Below the pieces are notes generated by a model, which did not search any database, was not told where the DNA came from, and saw only the letters and a program-made list of their open reading frames with translations. Position numbers and translations under genes: made by a program. A DNA stretch of 64,000 bases from an uncultured Burkholderiales bacterium (lineage in GTDB: Bacteria > Pseudomonadota > Gammaproteobacteria > Burkholderiales > Burkholderiaceae_C). Every line of letters starts with the position of its first letter. Positions within the stretch are counted from its first letter, which is position 1. The stretch is taken from contig CAMFGY010000017.1 of the NCBI GenBank assembly GCA_945952065.1, positions 30,440 through 94,439 on the forward strand, written 5' to 3'. Shown here one piece after another: positions 9,007-18,202 of this stretch.

Positions 9007-12000
9007 ATGTTGAACGTCTCAGCGGCTTCGATCCGCAACCCCATCCCGGCCATCTTGTTGTTCATCATGCTGACGCTGGGCGGCTTGTTGGGCTTTCGCT
9101 GGATGAAGATCCAGAACTTCCCGGACATTGACCTGCCCACGGTGATCGTCAGCGCCAGCCTGCCCGGGGCCTCGCCCGCGCAGCTGGAGTCGCAAGTGGC
9201 GCGCAAATTGGAGAACCAATTCGCCACGCTGCAAGGGGTCAAACACATCTACACCACGGTGCAAGACGGCGCGGCCACGGTGACGGTGGAGTTCCGCCTG
9301 GAAAAGCCCACGCAGCAAGCCGTGGACGATGTGCGCGATGCGGTCTCGCGGGTGCGCTCCGAGCTACCGGCTGATTTGCGTGACCCGGTCATCTCCAAGA
9401 TGGAGCTCTCCGGCATGCCCATCTTGACCTACACCGTGGCCTCCAAGCGCAAGGACGGCGGGCTCGATGATGAGGGCTTGTCTTGGTTTGTCGATCACTA
9501 TGTGGCCAAGCGCATGTTGGCGGTGCGGGGCGTGGGCGCGGTGGGGCGCGTGGGGGGCGTCAGCCGCGAGGTCAAAGTGACTTTGGACCCCGCCAAGCTG
9601 CTGGCGCTGAATGCCACGGCGGCCGATGTGTCGCGGCAGTTGCGTCACATCCAGCAAGAGGCCTCCGGCGGGCGTGCCGATATTGGCGGCGCGGAGCAAT
9701 CGGTGCGCACCTTGGCGACGGTGCAGACTGCGCAGGAACTGGCCGCCATGGACATTTCGCTCAGCGATGGTCGGCATGTTCGGCTGGATCAGCTGGCGCA
9801 GGTCAGCGATGGCGTGGCCGAGCAGCGATCGGCCGCGCGCTTGAACGGCAAGCCCGTGGTGGGCTTCGAGATCACCCGCAGCCGCGGCGCAGGGGAGGTC
9901 GAAGTGGCGGCCGGCGTGCGTCTGGCCTTGGAGGAATTGCGCGCCGCGCACCCCGAGATTGAGTTTGCCGAGGCCTACAACTTTGTGGACCCGGTGCAAG
10001 AGAACTACGAGGGCTCGATGACCTTGTTGTACGAGGGCGCCTTTCTCGCGGTGGTGGTGGTCTGGTTGTTTTTGCGCGATTGGCGCGCCACTTTGGTGGC
10101 GGCCACGGCCTTGCCTTTGTCGGTGATTCCAGCCTTTGGTCTGATGTACCTGCTGGGCTTCAGCATCAATATCGTGACCCTGCTGTCCTTGTCGCTGGTG
10201 GTGGGCATCTTGGTGGACGATGCCATTGTTGAAATCGAAAACATCATGCGCCATCTGGCCATGGGCAAGACACCGTATCAGGCGGCGATGGAAGCGGCAG
10301 ACGAGATCGGCATGGCGGTGATTGCCACCACCTTTACCTTGATCGCGGTGTTCTTGCCCACCGCCTTCATGGGCGGCATCCCGGGCAAGTTCTTTGTGCA
10401 GTTTGGTTGGACGGCGGCCATTGCGGTGTTCGCCTCTTTGGTGGTGGCGCGCATGTTGACCCCCATGATGGCGGCCTACTTGCTCAAAGCCCCAAGCAAA
10501 GACCACACCGAACCCCGTTGGCTGGCCGTCTACACCGGCTGGGCGCGCTGGTGTTTGAAGCATCGCTTGGCCACGCTGGGCCTGACCGCGCTGTTCACTT
10601 TGGGGTCGCTGGGCTTGGTGCGCTATTTGCCGACGGGCTTCATCCCGCCAGACGATCTCAGCCAAACCCAGGTGACCTTGACCCTGCCTCCCGGCAGCGG
10701 CTTTGCCCAGACCTCGGTGGTGACCGACGCTGCCGAGGCCATCGTCCGCGCCAACCCCCATGTGCAGTTGATCTACACCGCGATTGGCGGCGGCAATGCA
10801 GGCGGTGACCCCTTCGCGGTCAGCGGCGTGGCGGAGGTGCGCAAGTCCACCTTGACCCTGAATCTGACCCCGCGGCAGGCCCGCAAGGGACTGAGCAAGC
10901 AGCAGATCGAGGCGCAGCTGCGCGAGGCCTTGGATGTGTTGCCAGGCGTGCGGGTGAAAGTGGGCTTTGGCGGCAGCAGCGAGAAGTATGTTCTGGTGCT
11001 GGCCGGCGAAGACGGACGGGTGTTGGCCGAGCATGCCCAACAAGTGGAGCGCGAGCTGCGCAGCATTGCGGGCATCGGCGCGGTGACCTCAACAGCCAGC
11101 CTGGTCAGGCCGGAGCTGATTGTGCGCCCCGACTTTGCACGGGCGGCCGATTTGGGGGTGAATGCCACGGCCATTGCCGACACCTTGCGCGTGGCCACGG
11201 CGGGGGACTATGAACAGGGTCTGGCCAAGCTGAATCTGGCGCAGCGCCAAGTGCCCATCATGGTCAAGCTGAATGCCGATGCGCGCACGGATCTGGCCCT
11301 GTTGTCCAGCCTGCCGGTGCCGGGTGCCAAGGGGACGGTGCCTTTGTCCAGCGTTGCGAGCCTGGAGATCGCCAGCGGCCCTGCGCAAATTGATCGTTAT
11401 GACCGCCTGCGCAATATCAATATTGAAGTGGAGCTCAATGGCCAGCCCTTGGGCGAGGTGGAGAAGCAAGCCTTGTCTAAACCGTCGTTGAAGAACTTGC
11501 CGCCGGGGGTGATTCAAACCACGGTCGGGGATGCCGAGGCCATGGGCGAGTTGTTTGCCAGCTTTGGCCTGGCCATGTTGACCGGGGTGATGTGCATCTA
11601 CATCGTGCTGGTGCTTTTGTTCAAAGACTTCATTCAACCGGTGACCATTCTGGCGGCCTTGGTGCTGTCCATTCCGGGGGCTTTCTTGGCGCTCTTCATC
11701 ACCCACACCGCCTTGTCCATGCCCTCGATGATCGGCCTGATCATGCTGATGGGCATTGCCACCAAGAACTCGATTTTGTTGGTGGACTATGTGGTGATTG
11801 CGCGCCGCGACCATGGCCTGCCGCGCCTGGAAGCGATTTTGGATGCCTGCTACAAGCGCGCCCGCCCCATCGTCATGACCACCATCGCCATGGGCGCGGG
11901 CATGTTCCCGATTGCCATTGGCATGGGCGTGGACCCGAGCTTCCGGGCTCCTATGGCGATTGTGGTGATTGGTGGTTTGATCACCTCGACCTTCCTCAGC

Positions 12001-12117
12001 CTCTTGGTGATTCCCATTGTGTTCAGCTATGTGGACGATGGCATTCAGGCCATGGGCCGTTTGCTGGGGCACAGGGCAAAGGCCGCGCCGCCCGCCTTGG
12101 GTGAGGCGGCAAAATAG
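9007..12117 (+). CDS. RND multidrug efflux permease, HAE-1-like
   Basis: This inner-membrane proton/drug antiporter is the pump of the tripartite system. The ATG at 9007 gives 1036 residues, the normal RND length, beginning with the N-terminal transmembrane helix (IRNPIPAILLFIMLTLGGLL). Two repeats of a large periplasmic loop plus a six-helix bundle are evident. The proton-relay residues are conserved: paired Asp in VGILVDDAIVEIENIM (TM4) and Lys in GIATKNSILLVDYV (TM10). It follows the adaptor gene after 22 bases. A start at 8938 inside the adaptor gene is rejected because it adds non-conserved residues. Substrates cannot be predicted. Confidence 0.94.
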   Translation: MLNVSAASIRNPIPAILLFIMLTLGGLLGFRWMKIQNFPDIDLPTVIVSASLPGASPAQLESQVARKLENQFATLQGVKHIYTTVQDGAATVTVEFRLEKPTQQAVDDVRDAVSRVRSELPADLRDPVISKMELSGMPILTYTVASKRKDGGLDDEGLSWFVDHYVAKRMLAVRGVGAVGRVGGVSREVKVTLDPAKLLALNATAADVSRQLRHIQQEASGGRADIGGAEQSVRTLATVQTAQELAAMDISLSDGRHVRLDQLAQVSDGVAEQRSAARLNGKPVVGFEITRSRGAGEVEVAAGVRLALEELRAAHPEIEFAEAYNFVDPVQENYEGSMTLLYEGAFLAVVVVWLFLRDWRATLVAATALPLSVIPAFGLMYLLGFSINIVTLLSLSLVVGILVDDAIVEIENIMRHLAMGKTPYQAAMEAADEIGMAVIATTFTLIAVFLPTAFMGGIPGKFFVQFGWTAAIAVFASLVVARMLTPMMAAYLLKAPSKDHTEPRWLAVYTGWARWCLKHRLATLGLTALFTLGSLGLVRYLPTGFIPPDDLSQTQVTLTLPPGSGFAQTSVVTDAAEAIVRANPHVQLIYTAIGGGNAGGDPFAVSGVAEVRKSTLTLNLTPRQARKGLSKQQIEAQLREALDVLPGVRVKVGFGGSSEKYVLVLAGEDGRVLAEHAQQVERELRSIAGIGAVTSTASLVRPELIVRPDFARAADLGVNATAIADTLRVATAGDYEQGLAKLNLAQRQVPIMVKLNADARTDLALLSSLPVPGAKGTVPLSSVASLEIASGPAQIDRYDRLRNINIEVELNGQPLGEVEKQALSKPSLKNLPPGVIQTTVGDAEAMGELFASFGLAMLTGVMCIYIVLVLLFKDFIQPVTILAALVLSIPGAFLALFITHTALSMPSMIGLIMLMGIATKNSILLVDYVVIARRDHGLPRLEAILDACYKRARPIVMTTIAMGAGMFPIAIGMGVDPSFRAPMAIVVIGGLITSTFLSLLVIPIVFSYVDDGIQAMGRLLGHRAKAAPPALGEAAK

Positions 12118-12152
12118 TTCGGGCCCTTGAAAACTGCGAGGCAGCCGCTCAT

Positions 12153-13325
12153 ATGCAAGCCATGAATCCGCTCCCAAGCGCTGCGTCGGACGCGCAAGCC
12201 AACTCCCTTCCGAAGCGCAGCTTGTGGCGCCATGTGCAGCGCATGGGCTTGGCCCTGGGCCTGGGCTTGGCTCTGGCGGCTTGCCGCAGTCCGAGTCTGG
12301 CGCCCAACCCGGGCGAGGGCCTGCCCAGCGAGGCCCAGGCCGCCGCTTCGCAGGTCTCGGCTGCAGCCTTGCGCACCGAGGACTTTGATTGGCAAGACCC
12401 GACTCGCGCGCGTGCGGTGCCGGTGCGCTTGTATTGGCCTGCCAAGGCGGAGCTCTCCGATCAGGCCCAGGCCTGCGTGCCCTTGATCGTGTTCTCGCAT
12501 GGCATTGGCGGCTCGCGGCGCAGCTACAGCTATCTGGGCTCGTATTGGGCCTCGCAGGGCTATGCGAGTTTGCATGTGCAGCACGTGGGCAGCGACCGCG
12601 CGCTTTGGTTTGGCAACCCCTTTGGCCTGGTGGGGCGCCTGCAGGACGCTGCCAAGGAAAGCGAGGCGCTGAACCGGGTGGCCGATGTGCAGTTCGCCTT
12701 GGACCAGTTCCTGCAAAGCCCTTATGGCAGCAAGATCGACCCCGCCCGCATCAGCGCAGCCGGCCACAGCTACGGTGCCAACACGGTGATGCTGCTGTCG
12801 GGCGCCGAGGTGCAGCGTCAGGGGCAGGTCTTGCCACATTTGCGGGACCCGCGCATCAAGGCGGCCATTTTGATTTCCGCACCGCCTTTTTATGGCGAGA
12901 CCGAGAACACCGCCGCCATCCTCAAACCCATCCGCATTCCCACCCTGCACATCACCGCCTCGGAGGATGTGATCAATATCCCTGGCTACCACTCCGGTGC
13001 CAAAGACCGCATTGCGGTGTTTGACGCCACAGGCAGCGCACACAAAAGCCTGGTGGTGTTTGAAGGCGGCTCGCACAGCATCTTCACCGACCGCGCCGTG
13101 GTGGGGGGTGTGAGTTTGAATCCCATGGTGAAAGCCGCCACGAAAGAGTTGTCGCTGGCCTTCTTGACCCAGGTGTACCAGGGCCGCGATGAGGATTTGC
13201 GTCAATGGGGCAGCCGTTACGGCAGCTTGCTCCAACAATGGCGCTTGAGTGCCGAGGGCAGCGACAAGTCAGCCAAAGACCTGGCTTTGCTCCTTTCAGT
13301 GGGGGCGGGCGAGATCAGCCCTTGA
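12153..13325 (+). CDS. Alpha/beta hydrolase lipoprotein (dienelactone-hydrolase-like)
   Basis: This is a predicted secreted esterase/hydrolase anchored as a lipoprotein. The 390-residue protein has a hydrophobic stretch ending in LALAAC (lipobox, Cys near residue 48). The oxyanion region is IVFSHGIGGSRRSY, the nucleophile elbow GHSYGANTV (Ser), and the C-terminal catalytic His is probably in FEGGSHSIFTDRA. It resembles COG4188 predicted dienelactone hydrolases. The upstream start gives a long n-region; an internal ATG at 12243 would give a more ordinary signal peptide. Its 3' end overlaps by 11 bases the end of the convergent gene. Substrate unknown. Confidence 0.82.
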   Translation: MQAMNPLPSAASDAQANSLPKRSLWRHVQRMGLALGLGLALAACRSPSLAPNPGEGLPSEAQAAASQVSAAALRTEDFDWQDPTRARAVPVRLYWPAKAELSDQAQACVPLIVFSHGIGGSRRSYSYLGSYWASQGYASLHVQHVGSDRALWFGNPFGLVGRLQDAAKESEALNRVADVQFALDQFLQSPYGSKIDPARISAAGHSYGANTVMLLSGAEVQRQGQVLPHLRDPRIKAAILISAPPFYGETENTAAILKPIRIPTLHITASEDVINIPGYHSGAKDRIAVFDATGSAHKSLVVFEGGSHSIFTDRAVVGGVSLNPMVKAATKELSLAFLTQVYQGRDEDLRQWGSRYGSLLQQWRLSAEGSDKSAKDLALLLSVGAGEISP

Positions 13326-13947
13326 TGGAGCTCCGTTCGCTCGCCTCACAGCGCTCCACCGGTTTGGGAATGTCGCCGTCCAGGTCGGAGATCCAGCAGG
13401 CATCGAGCACCGAACAGTAGCAGGCCTCGACCGTGATCTTGCTGCGCCCTTGGCGATCAAATTGACGCCACAGCTTCAGCGCCGCCGCTTCGCTGGCGGG
13501 TGGCTGATCCCATGAAAACAGGGTGACGCTGTTGCCCGGCGAAATCAGGCGTGGGGCAATCGTCGAGGTGGTGATGTAGAGCGACAAGGGTTCGTTGCCG
13601 CTGACCTCGCCTCGCACTTCGTCACGCAAGCTCTTGATCAGCCGCCCCTCGGACTTCATTTCAAACCAGACGACGCGGGCGGGCCCATTGCCATCGTTGG
13701 TGACCTTGAAGCTCAAGCTGGGCTTGCCGCCGTCGTAATTGCTGCTCATCAATTGCAGCAAGGGCGTTGAACTGGCCAGCACCAAGCGGGAGTTCTCCTT
13801 CACCAGGGCCTGCATGGCGGCACTGGTTTTCATCGAGCTGTACACCGCGCTGAGCGTGCTGAGCACCATGCTGGCGGCCACGGCAATATGAAACCAGCGC
13901 GGCGCGGGGTCGTTTTGAGGCTTGAGCAGCTTGGTCGGTTCGATCAC
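13315..13947 (-). CDS. Hypothetical single-pass membrane protein
   Basis: I do not recognise this 210-residue protein. It has one predicted transmembrane helix near residues 19-38 (FHIAVAASMVLSTLSAVYSS), with a short cytoplasmic tail before it and a mainly beta-type soluble domain after it. The C-terminus has several Cys (EACYCSVLDACWISD), suggesting a structural or redox role. The spacing from the photolyase gene is about 50 bases on the same strand, so it could be co-transcribed downstream of other minus-strand genes. No catalytic motif is evident. Confidence 0.65.
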   Translation of the reverse strand: MIEPTKLLKPQNDPAPRWFHIAVAASMVLSTLSAVYSSMKTSAAMQALVKENSRLVLASSTPLLQLMSSNYDGGKPSLSFKVTNDGNGPARVVWFEMKSEGRLIKSLRDEVRGEVSGNEPLSLYITTSTIAPRLISPGNSVTLFSWDQPPASEAAALKLWRQFDRQGRSKITVEACYCSVLDACWISDLDGDIPKPVERCEASERSSIKG

Positions 13948-13995
13948 GGCGGAATCTCGCGAAATCAGCGGCGGCCAAGGCCGTCGGGCGGCTGA

Positions 13996-15483
13996 CTATA
14001 GCGCTGCCTGGTCCGGGGCCTCAGCAGCGGGCAGGCCGCGGCCCTTGACCACCGCATAGCGGGCCAAGGTGGCCAAGCGTGCTTCCTCGTGGCGCACGAT
14101 GGGCTGAGGGTAGTTGTCACCCAGCCTCAGCTCGCAGGCTTGCAGCGCCAAGGGCTTGGCCGTCCAGGGGGCATGCAGCAGCTTGGACGGTAGCCGCGCC
14201 AGCTGTGGCAAATAGCGCTTGATGAAGCGCCCTTCGGCGTCGAACTTTTCGCTCTGCGTGACTGGGTTGAAGATGCGGAAATAGGGCTGGGCATCGCAGC
14301 CACTGGAGGCGGCCCATTGCCAACCGCCATTGTTGGCGGCGAGGTCAAAGTCCAGCAACTTCTCGGCGAAGTAGGCTTCGCCGCGCCGCCAGTCGATCCC
14401 CAGATCCTTGATCAGAAAACAGGCCGTCACCATGCGCAGGCGGTTGTGCATATAGCCGCTTTGGTTCAGTTGCAGCATGGCGGCGTCCACCAGCGGATAG
14501 CCGGTGCGGCCCTCGCACCAGGCCTGGAAGTGCGCCTCTGCCTGTGGGCCTTGCTCCCAGCGAATGGCGTCGTACTCTGGCCGGAAGGCGCGGCTCATGG
14601 CCTGCGGATGGTGATGCATGATCTGGTGGTAGAAGTCGCGCCAGATCAGCTCCGACAACCAAACCTCGGCGCCCCGGTCCCCCGCTTGCATGCGCTGCCA
14701 GGCCTCGCGGGCCAGTTGCCGGATTGAAATGGTGCCAAAGCGCAGATGCACGCTCAAATAGCTGGGCCCCTTGACGGCAGGGAAGTCGCGGGCGCTGGCG
14801 TATTGGTCGATGCGATCCAGAAAGTCCTCCAGCAAGGCCTGCGCCCCGGCGCTGCCCAGACCCAGATGCGGGCTCAGCCCGGCCGGCTCAAAGCCGATTT
14901 CGGCCAAGCTGGGCAGCCCCTTGGCCAAGGGGCTGGGGGCCAGGGCGCTGATGTAGCGCTCCACCGGATAGGCCTGCAAATAAAAAGGTTCGAGCTTGCG
15001 CAGCCAGGCGTTTTTGTAGGGGGTGAAGACGCCATAGGGCTTGCCGACGGCGCTCAGCACTTCGCTGCGCTCGAACACCACATGGTCTTTGAAGCTATGG
15101 AAGGCGCAGGCAAAACTCTGCAGGCGCTCGGTCACCTGGGCGTCGCGGGCCAAAGCGGCGGGCTCGTCGTCATGGTTGCAAAACACCGCTTGCACGCCCA
15201 ACTCGGCCGCCAATTGCGGAATCAGCTCAAGCGCGCGGCCGTGGCGCACGATCAAACCGGCGCCGGGCTGATGGCTGCGCAAGGCCGTATCCAGCGCTTG
15301 CAATGAGCCCCAGATGAATTCAACGCGTCGATCTTGCCGGGGCAGGGGGGCCAAGATGTCGCTGTCGAACACAAAGACGCAAAACACCTGCTCCGACTGC
15401 TTCAGCGCTTGGTACAGCGCCGCCTGGTCGTGCAAACGCAGATCGCGACGGAACCACAGCAGGGTGGACTTGTATTTCTTCAT
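13996..15483 (-). CDS. phrB: Deoxyribodipyrimidine photolyase
   Basis: This enzyme uses light to split cyclobutane pyrimidine dimers in DNA. The N-terminal photolyase alpha/beta domain begins TLLWFRRDLRLHDQAAL, and the C-terminal FAD-binding domain carries TGYPLVDAAMLQLNQSGYMH, MVTACFLIKDLGIDWRRG and the signature NGGWQWAASSGCDAQPYFR, giving a class I photolyase. The ATG at 15483 (496 residues) is preferred over an upstream start at 15531, because the family begins at this point. It is divergent from yqgE with about 80 bases between the starts. Confidence 0.93.
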   Translation of the reverse strand: MKKYKSTLLWFRRDLRLHDQAALYQALKQSEQVFCVFVFDSDILAPLPRQDRRVEFIWGSLQALDTALRSHQPGAGLIVRHGRALELIPQLAAELGVQAVFCNHDDEPAALARDAQVTERLQSFACAFHSFKDHVVFERSEVLSAVGKPYGVFTPYKNAWLRKLEPFYLQAYPVERYISALAPSPLAKGLPSLAEIGFEPAGLSPHLGLGSAGAQALLEDFLDRIDQYASARDFPAVKGPSYLSVHLRFGTISIRQLAREAWQRMQAGDRGAEVWLSELIWRDFYHQIMHHHPQAMSRAFRPEYDAIRWEQGPQAEAHFQAWCEGRTGYPLVDAAMLQLNQSGYMHNRLRMVTACFLIKDLGIDWRRGEAYFAEKLLDFDLAANNGGWQWAASSGCDAQPYFRIFNPVTQSEKFDAEGRFIKRYLPQLARLPSKLLHAPWTAKPLALQACELRLGDNYPQPIVRHEEARLATLARYAVVKGRGLPAAEAPDQAAL

Positions 15484-15564
15484 CGCTGCAGTGTCGCAGC
15501 GCTGGCTTGGCTTTGTGACTTGAAGGGTCATGGAAGGCGGCTCGGCCTCGCCTAAAATGGCGCC

Positions 15565-16143
15565 ATGTCACAAGATCGGATCGTCCTCACCAATCAGTTT
15601 CTGATCGCCATGCCCGGCATGGCCGACGAGGCTTTCGCCGGTAGCGTGGTCTATATGTGCGAGCACAATGAAAAAGGCGCGCTGGGTTTGGTCATCAACA
15701 AGCCGATTTCGATGACCTTGGGGCATTTGTTCGAGAAAGTGGAGCTCAGCCCGCCCAAGGGCGAGGTGTCCAGTGGCCCGGTGTATTACGGCGGCCCGGT
15801 GCAGTCCGAGCGCGGCTTTGTGCTGCATGAACCTTTGGATGCCACCGGCGGCCATTACAACGCCACCTTGGTGGTGCCCGGCGGCTTGGAGATGACCACC
15901 AGCCGCGACGTGCTGGAAGCCCTCTCCAACGGTGCCGGCCCCAAGCGGGTGCTGGTCACCCTGGGTTACAGCGGCTGGGCCGCAGGCCAGCTGGAAGAAG
16001 AAATCGGCCGCAATGGCTGGCTGACCGTAGACGCCGCCCCCGAGATCATTTTTGACACCCCGGTGGAGCAGCGCTATGAGCGCGCGCTGGGCCTGCTGGG
16101 TGTCGACCCCCGCATGCTGAGCCAAGAGGCTGGCCACGCATGA
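15565..16143 (+). CDS. yqgE: YqgE/AlgH family protein (UPF0301)
   Basis: This is a conserved protein of unknown biochemical function; the Pseudomonas homologue AlgH was named for alginate regulation. The 192-residue length is normal, and family motifs are present: FLIAMPGMADEAFAGSVVY, HNEKGALGLVINKP, YYGGPVQSERGFVLH and LGYSGWAAGQLEEEI. It heads a cluster with ruvX, pyrR, pyrB, pyrC' and plsC, a common order in Burkholderiales. Confidence 0.93.
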   Translation: MSQDRIVLTNQFLIAMPGMADEAFAGSVVYMCEHNEKGALGLVINKPISMTLGHLFEKVELSPPKGEVSSGPVYYGGPVQSERGFVLHEPLDATGGHYNATLVVPGGLEMTTSRDVLEALSNGAGPKRVLVTLGYSGWAAGQLEEEIGRNGWLTVDAAPEIIFDTPVEQRYERALGLLGVDPRMLSQEAGHA

Positions 16144-16174
16144 AGAGCTTGCGCCCCCCAGTCGTTCCCCTCCT

Positions 16175-16220
16175 GCCCCCAAGGGGCGTATCCTGCCTTG
16201 GGGCGGCCCGGCGGCAGGAT
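16175..16220 (+). repeat. Two-hairpin intergenic element, copy A (before ruvX)
   Basis: The first hairpin is GCCCC/GGGGC (16175-16179 with 16183-16187). The second pairs ATCCTGCC (16190-16197) with GGCAGGAT (16213-16220) around the 15-base loop TTGGGGCGGCCCGGC. The 3' arm contains AGGA, the likely ribosome binding site of ruvX (ATG at 16226). A second copy with the identical 15-base loop lies before pyrB. Confidence 0.7.
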
Positions 16221-16225
16221 GGACG

Positions 16226-16636
16226 ATGCTAAATCCACCAAGCTCGCCTACGCTGGCTCAGTCGCTTCTTGCCTTTGATTTCGGCACCAAACGTGTCGGC
16301 GTGGCCAATGGCAGCCGTTTCACCGGCCGCGCCGAGCCGCTCAAGAGCATTGCCCTGGATGGCGAGGCGCGTTTTCAGGCGATCGCCAAACTGATCCAAG
16401 AATGGCAACCCGATGCCTTGGTGATCGGCGTGCCCTTTCATCCCGACGGCGCCGAGCATGACATCACCTTGCGCGCGCGCCGTTTTGGCCGCCAGCTGAA
16501 AAGCCGCTTTCGCCTGCCGGTGTTTGAGGTCGACGAGCGCTACACCAGCGTCGAGGCTGAAAGTTATGGCGCCCGCGATGTCGACTCGACCGCTGCTGCA
16601 TTGATTCTTGAACAGTTCTTCCGAGAAAGCACCTGA
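16226..16636 (+). CDS. ruvX: Holliday junction resolvase-like protein RuvX/YqgF
   Basis: This is an RNase H-fold nuclease family member, implicated in pre-16S rRNA 5'-end processing (E. coli YqgF). The 136-residue length is typical. Motifs: FDFGTKRVGVANG (first catalytic Asp), a VIGVPFHPDGAEH segment, FEVDERYTSVEAE and a C-terminal DVDSTAAALILEQF with the last acidic residue. Its stop overlaps the pyrR start by one base (TGATG), indicating translational coupling. Confidence 0.93.
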   Translation: MLNPPSSPTLAQSLLAFDFGTKRVGVANGSRFTGRAEPLKSIALDGEARFQAIAKLIQEWQPDALVIGVPFHPDGAEHDITLRARRFGRQLKSRFRLPVFEVDERYTSVEAESYGARDVDSTAAALILEQFFREST

Positions 16637-17136
16637 TGAGCAACCTCCTTCTCGACGCCGAGGCGATCTACGCCGACTTGCTGCAAGGCGTGCGCAAGCT
16701 GATGCGCCCGGACAGCGCCCTGGTGGGCATTTGGTCGGGCGGCGCTTGGTTGGCCGAGCGTTTGCAAAGCGATTTGGGCCTCCCCGGCGCGGCCGGGGTG
16801 ATCTCCAGCTCCTTGCATCGCGATGACTTTGGCTCGCGCGGCATGTCGGCCAGCGCCGACCACACCAAGCTGCCCTTTGACGTCAACGGCCAGCACATCG
16901 TGCTGATCGACGATGTGCTCTACACCGGCCGCACCACGCGCGCCGTCATCAACGAGCTGTTTGACTTTGGCCGCCCGGCCAGCGTCAGCCTGGCGGTGCT
17001 GGTGGACCGCGGCGGCCGTGAGTTGCCCATCGAGCCGGCCTTCTCGGCCGCTCGCATCCACTTGGCCGCCGCGCAGCGCCTGCGTTTGGCCAAGGATGAC
17101 AGCGGTCGATTCAGTTTTGACTTGAAAGGGGATTGA
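16636..17136 (+). CDS. pyrR: PyrR bifunctional protein / uracil phosphoribosyltransferase-like
   Basis: PyrR binds PRPP and UMP. In Firmicutes it controls pyr mRNA attenuation, and it has uracil phosphoribosyltransferase activity; in betaproteobacteria its RNA role is not established. The 166-residue protein carries the PRPP-binding loop IVLIDDVLYTGRTTRA and the family-specific SSLHRDDFG segment. It lies just upstream of pyrB. I find no classical PyrR-binding anti-antiterminator, but a hairpin element masks the pyrB ribosome binding site. Confidence 0.93.
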   Translation: MSNLLLDAEAIYADLLQGVRKLMRPDSALVGIWSGGAWLAERLQSDLGLPGAAGVISSSLHRDDFGSRGMSASADHTKLPFDVNGQHIVLIDDVLYTGRTTRAVINELFDFGRPASVSLAVLVDRGGRELPIEPAFSAARIHLAAAQRLRLAKDDSGRFSFDLKGD

Positions 17137-17186
17137 TTGATGTGGCCCCTGTGTGCACTGCACTCACTTCCTTCGTTTCGTCCACT

Positions 17187-17232
17187 GCCCCCCGAGGGGG
17201 CGCCAGCCTCCTTTGGGGCGGCCCGGCAGGAG
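17187..17232 (+). repeat. Two-hairpin intergenic element, copy B (before pyrB)
   Basis: The first hairpin is GCCCCC (17187-17192) with GGGGGC (17196-17201). The second pairs CTCCT (17208-17212) with AGGAG (17228-17232) around the same 15-base loop, TTGGGGCGGCCCGGC, as copy A. AGGAG is the Shine-Dalgarno of pyrB, whose ATG is at 17240. The arms differ from copy A but still pair, which is compensatory variation supporting a real structure. Confidence 0.7.
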
Positions 17233-17239
17233 TCTTGAC

Positions 17240-18202
17240 ATGCTCTCCAAGCGCAATCCGCAACTGAACAAGCATGGTGAGCTGGTTCACCTGCTTTCCA
17301 TCGAAGGCCTGCCCCAGGCCAATATCCATCAGATCCTCGACACCGCAGGCAGCTTTCTCTCGGTCAATGACCGCGAGGTCAAAAAGGTGCCGCTGCTGCG
17401 TGGCAAATCGGTGTTCAACCTCTTCTTTGAGAATAGCACCCGCACCCGCACCACGTTTGAGATCGCGGCCAAGCGCCTCTCGGCGGACGTGCTGAACCTG
17501 GACATCGCCCGCTCCAGCACCGCCAAGGGCGAAACCCTGCTCGACACCGTGGCCAATCTCTCGGCCATGCATGCCGATATGTTTGTGGTGCGCCATAGCG
17601 AGTCCGGCGCGCCCTATCTGATCGCCCAACACTGCGCGCCACATGTGCATGTGGTGAACGCCGGTGACGGCCGCCATGCCCACCCCACGCAGGGCTTGCT
17701 GGACATGTACACGATCCGGCACTTCAAGAAAGACTTCCGCAATCTGACGGTGGCCATCGTCGGCGACATCGTGCACTCGCGGGTGGCCCGCTCCGACATC
17801 CACGCGCTCAACATCCTGGGCGTGCCCGAGATTCGCGCGGTCGGCCCCAAGACCTTGGTGCCCGGTGACCTCAAAGACATGGGCGTGCGCGTCTGCCACG
17901 ACATGGCCGAGGGCGTGCGCGGCGCCGATGTGGTCATCATGCTGCGCCTGCAAAACGAACGCATGAGCGGCGGCATGTTGCCCAGCGCCGGTGAGTTCTT
18001 CAAGAATTTTGGCCTGACGCCGGAGAAGCTGGCCCTGGCCAAGCCCGACGCCATCGTCATGCACCCGGGCCCCATCAACCGCGGCGTGGAAATCGCCTCC
18101 ACCGTGGCCGATGGCGCGCAAAGCGTGATCCTGCCGCAGGTCACCTTTGGGATCGCGGTGCGCATGGCCGTTATGTCCATTCTTGCGGGAAATGAAGCAT
18201 GA
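17240..18202 (+). CDS. pyrB: Aspartate carbamoyltransferase catalytic subunit
   Basis: This enzyme condenses carbamoyl phosphate with aspartate, the first committed step of pyrimidine synthesis. The ATG at 17240 with AGGAG seven bases upstream gives 320 residues; a GTG at 17153 would add 29 non-conserved residues. Key motifs: carbamoyl-phosphate loop [25 protein letters not shown], and MLRLQNERM. It is followed, with an ATGA overlap, by a degenerate dihydroorotase. In Pseudomonas-type (class A) ATCases such a protein is a structural subunit of a dodecamer. Confidence 0.96.
   Translation: MLSKRNPQLNKHGELVHLLSIEGLPQANIHQILDTAGSFLSVNDREVKKVPLLRGKSVFNLFFENSTRTRTTFEIAAKRLSADVLNLDIARSSTAKGETLLDTVANLSAMHADMFVVRHSESGAPYLIAQHCAPHVHVVNAGDGRHAHPTQGLLDMYTIRHFKKDFRNLTVAIVGDIVHSRVARSDIHALNILGVPEIRAVGPKTLVPGDLKDMGVRVCHDMAEGVRGADVVIMLRLQNERMSGGMLPSAGEFFKNFGLTPEKLALAKPDAIVMHPGPINRGVEIASTVADGAQSVILPQVTFGIAVRMAVMSILAGNEA

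Noticed and set aside
9364..11043. 559-residue minus-strand open frame opposite the RND pump gene
   Set aside because: His/Gln/Arg-rich shadow of a conserved pump gene without any recognisable feature.
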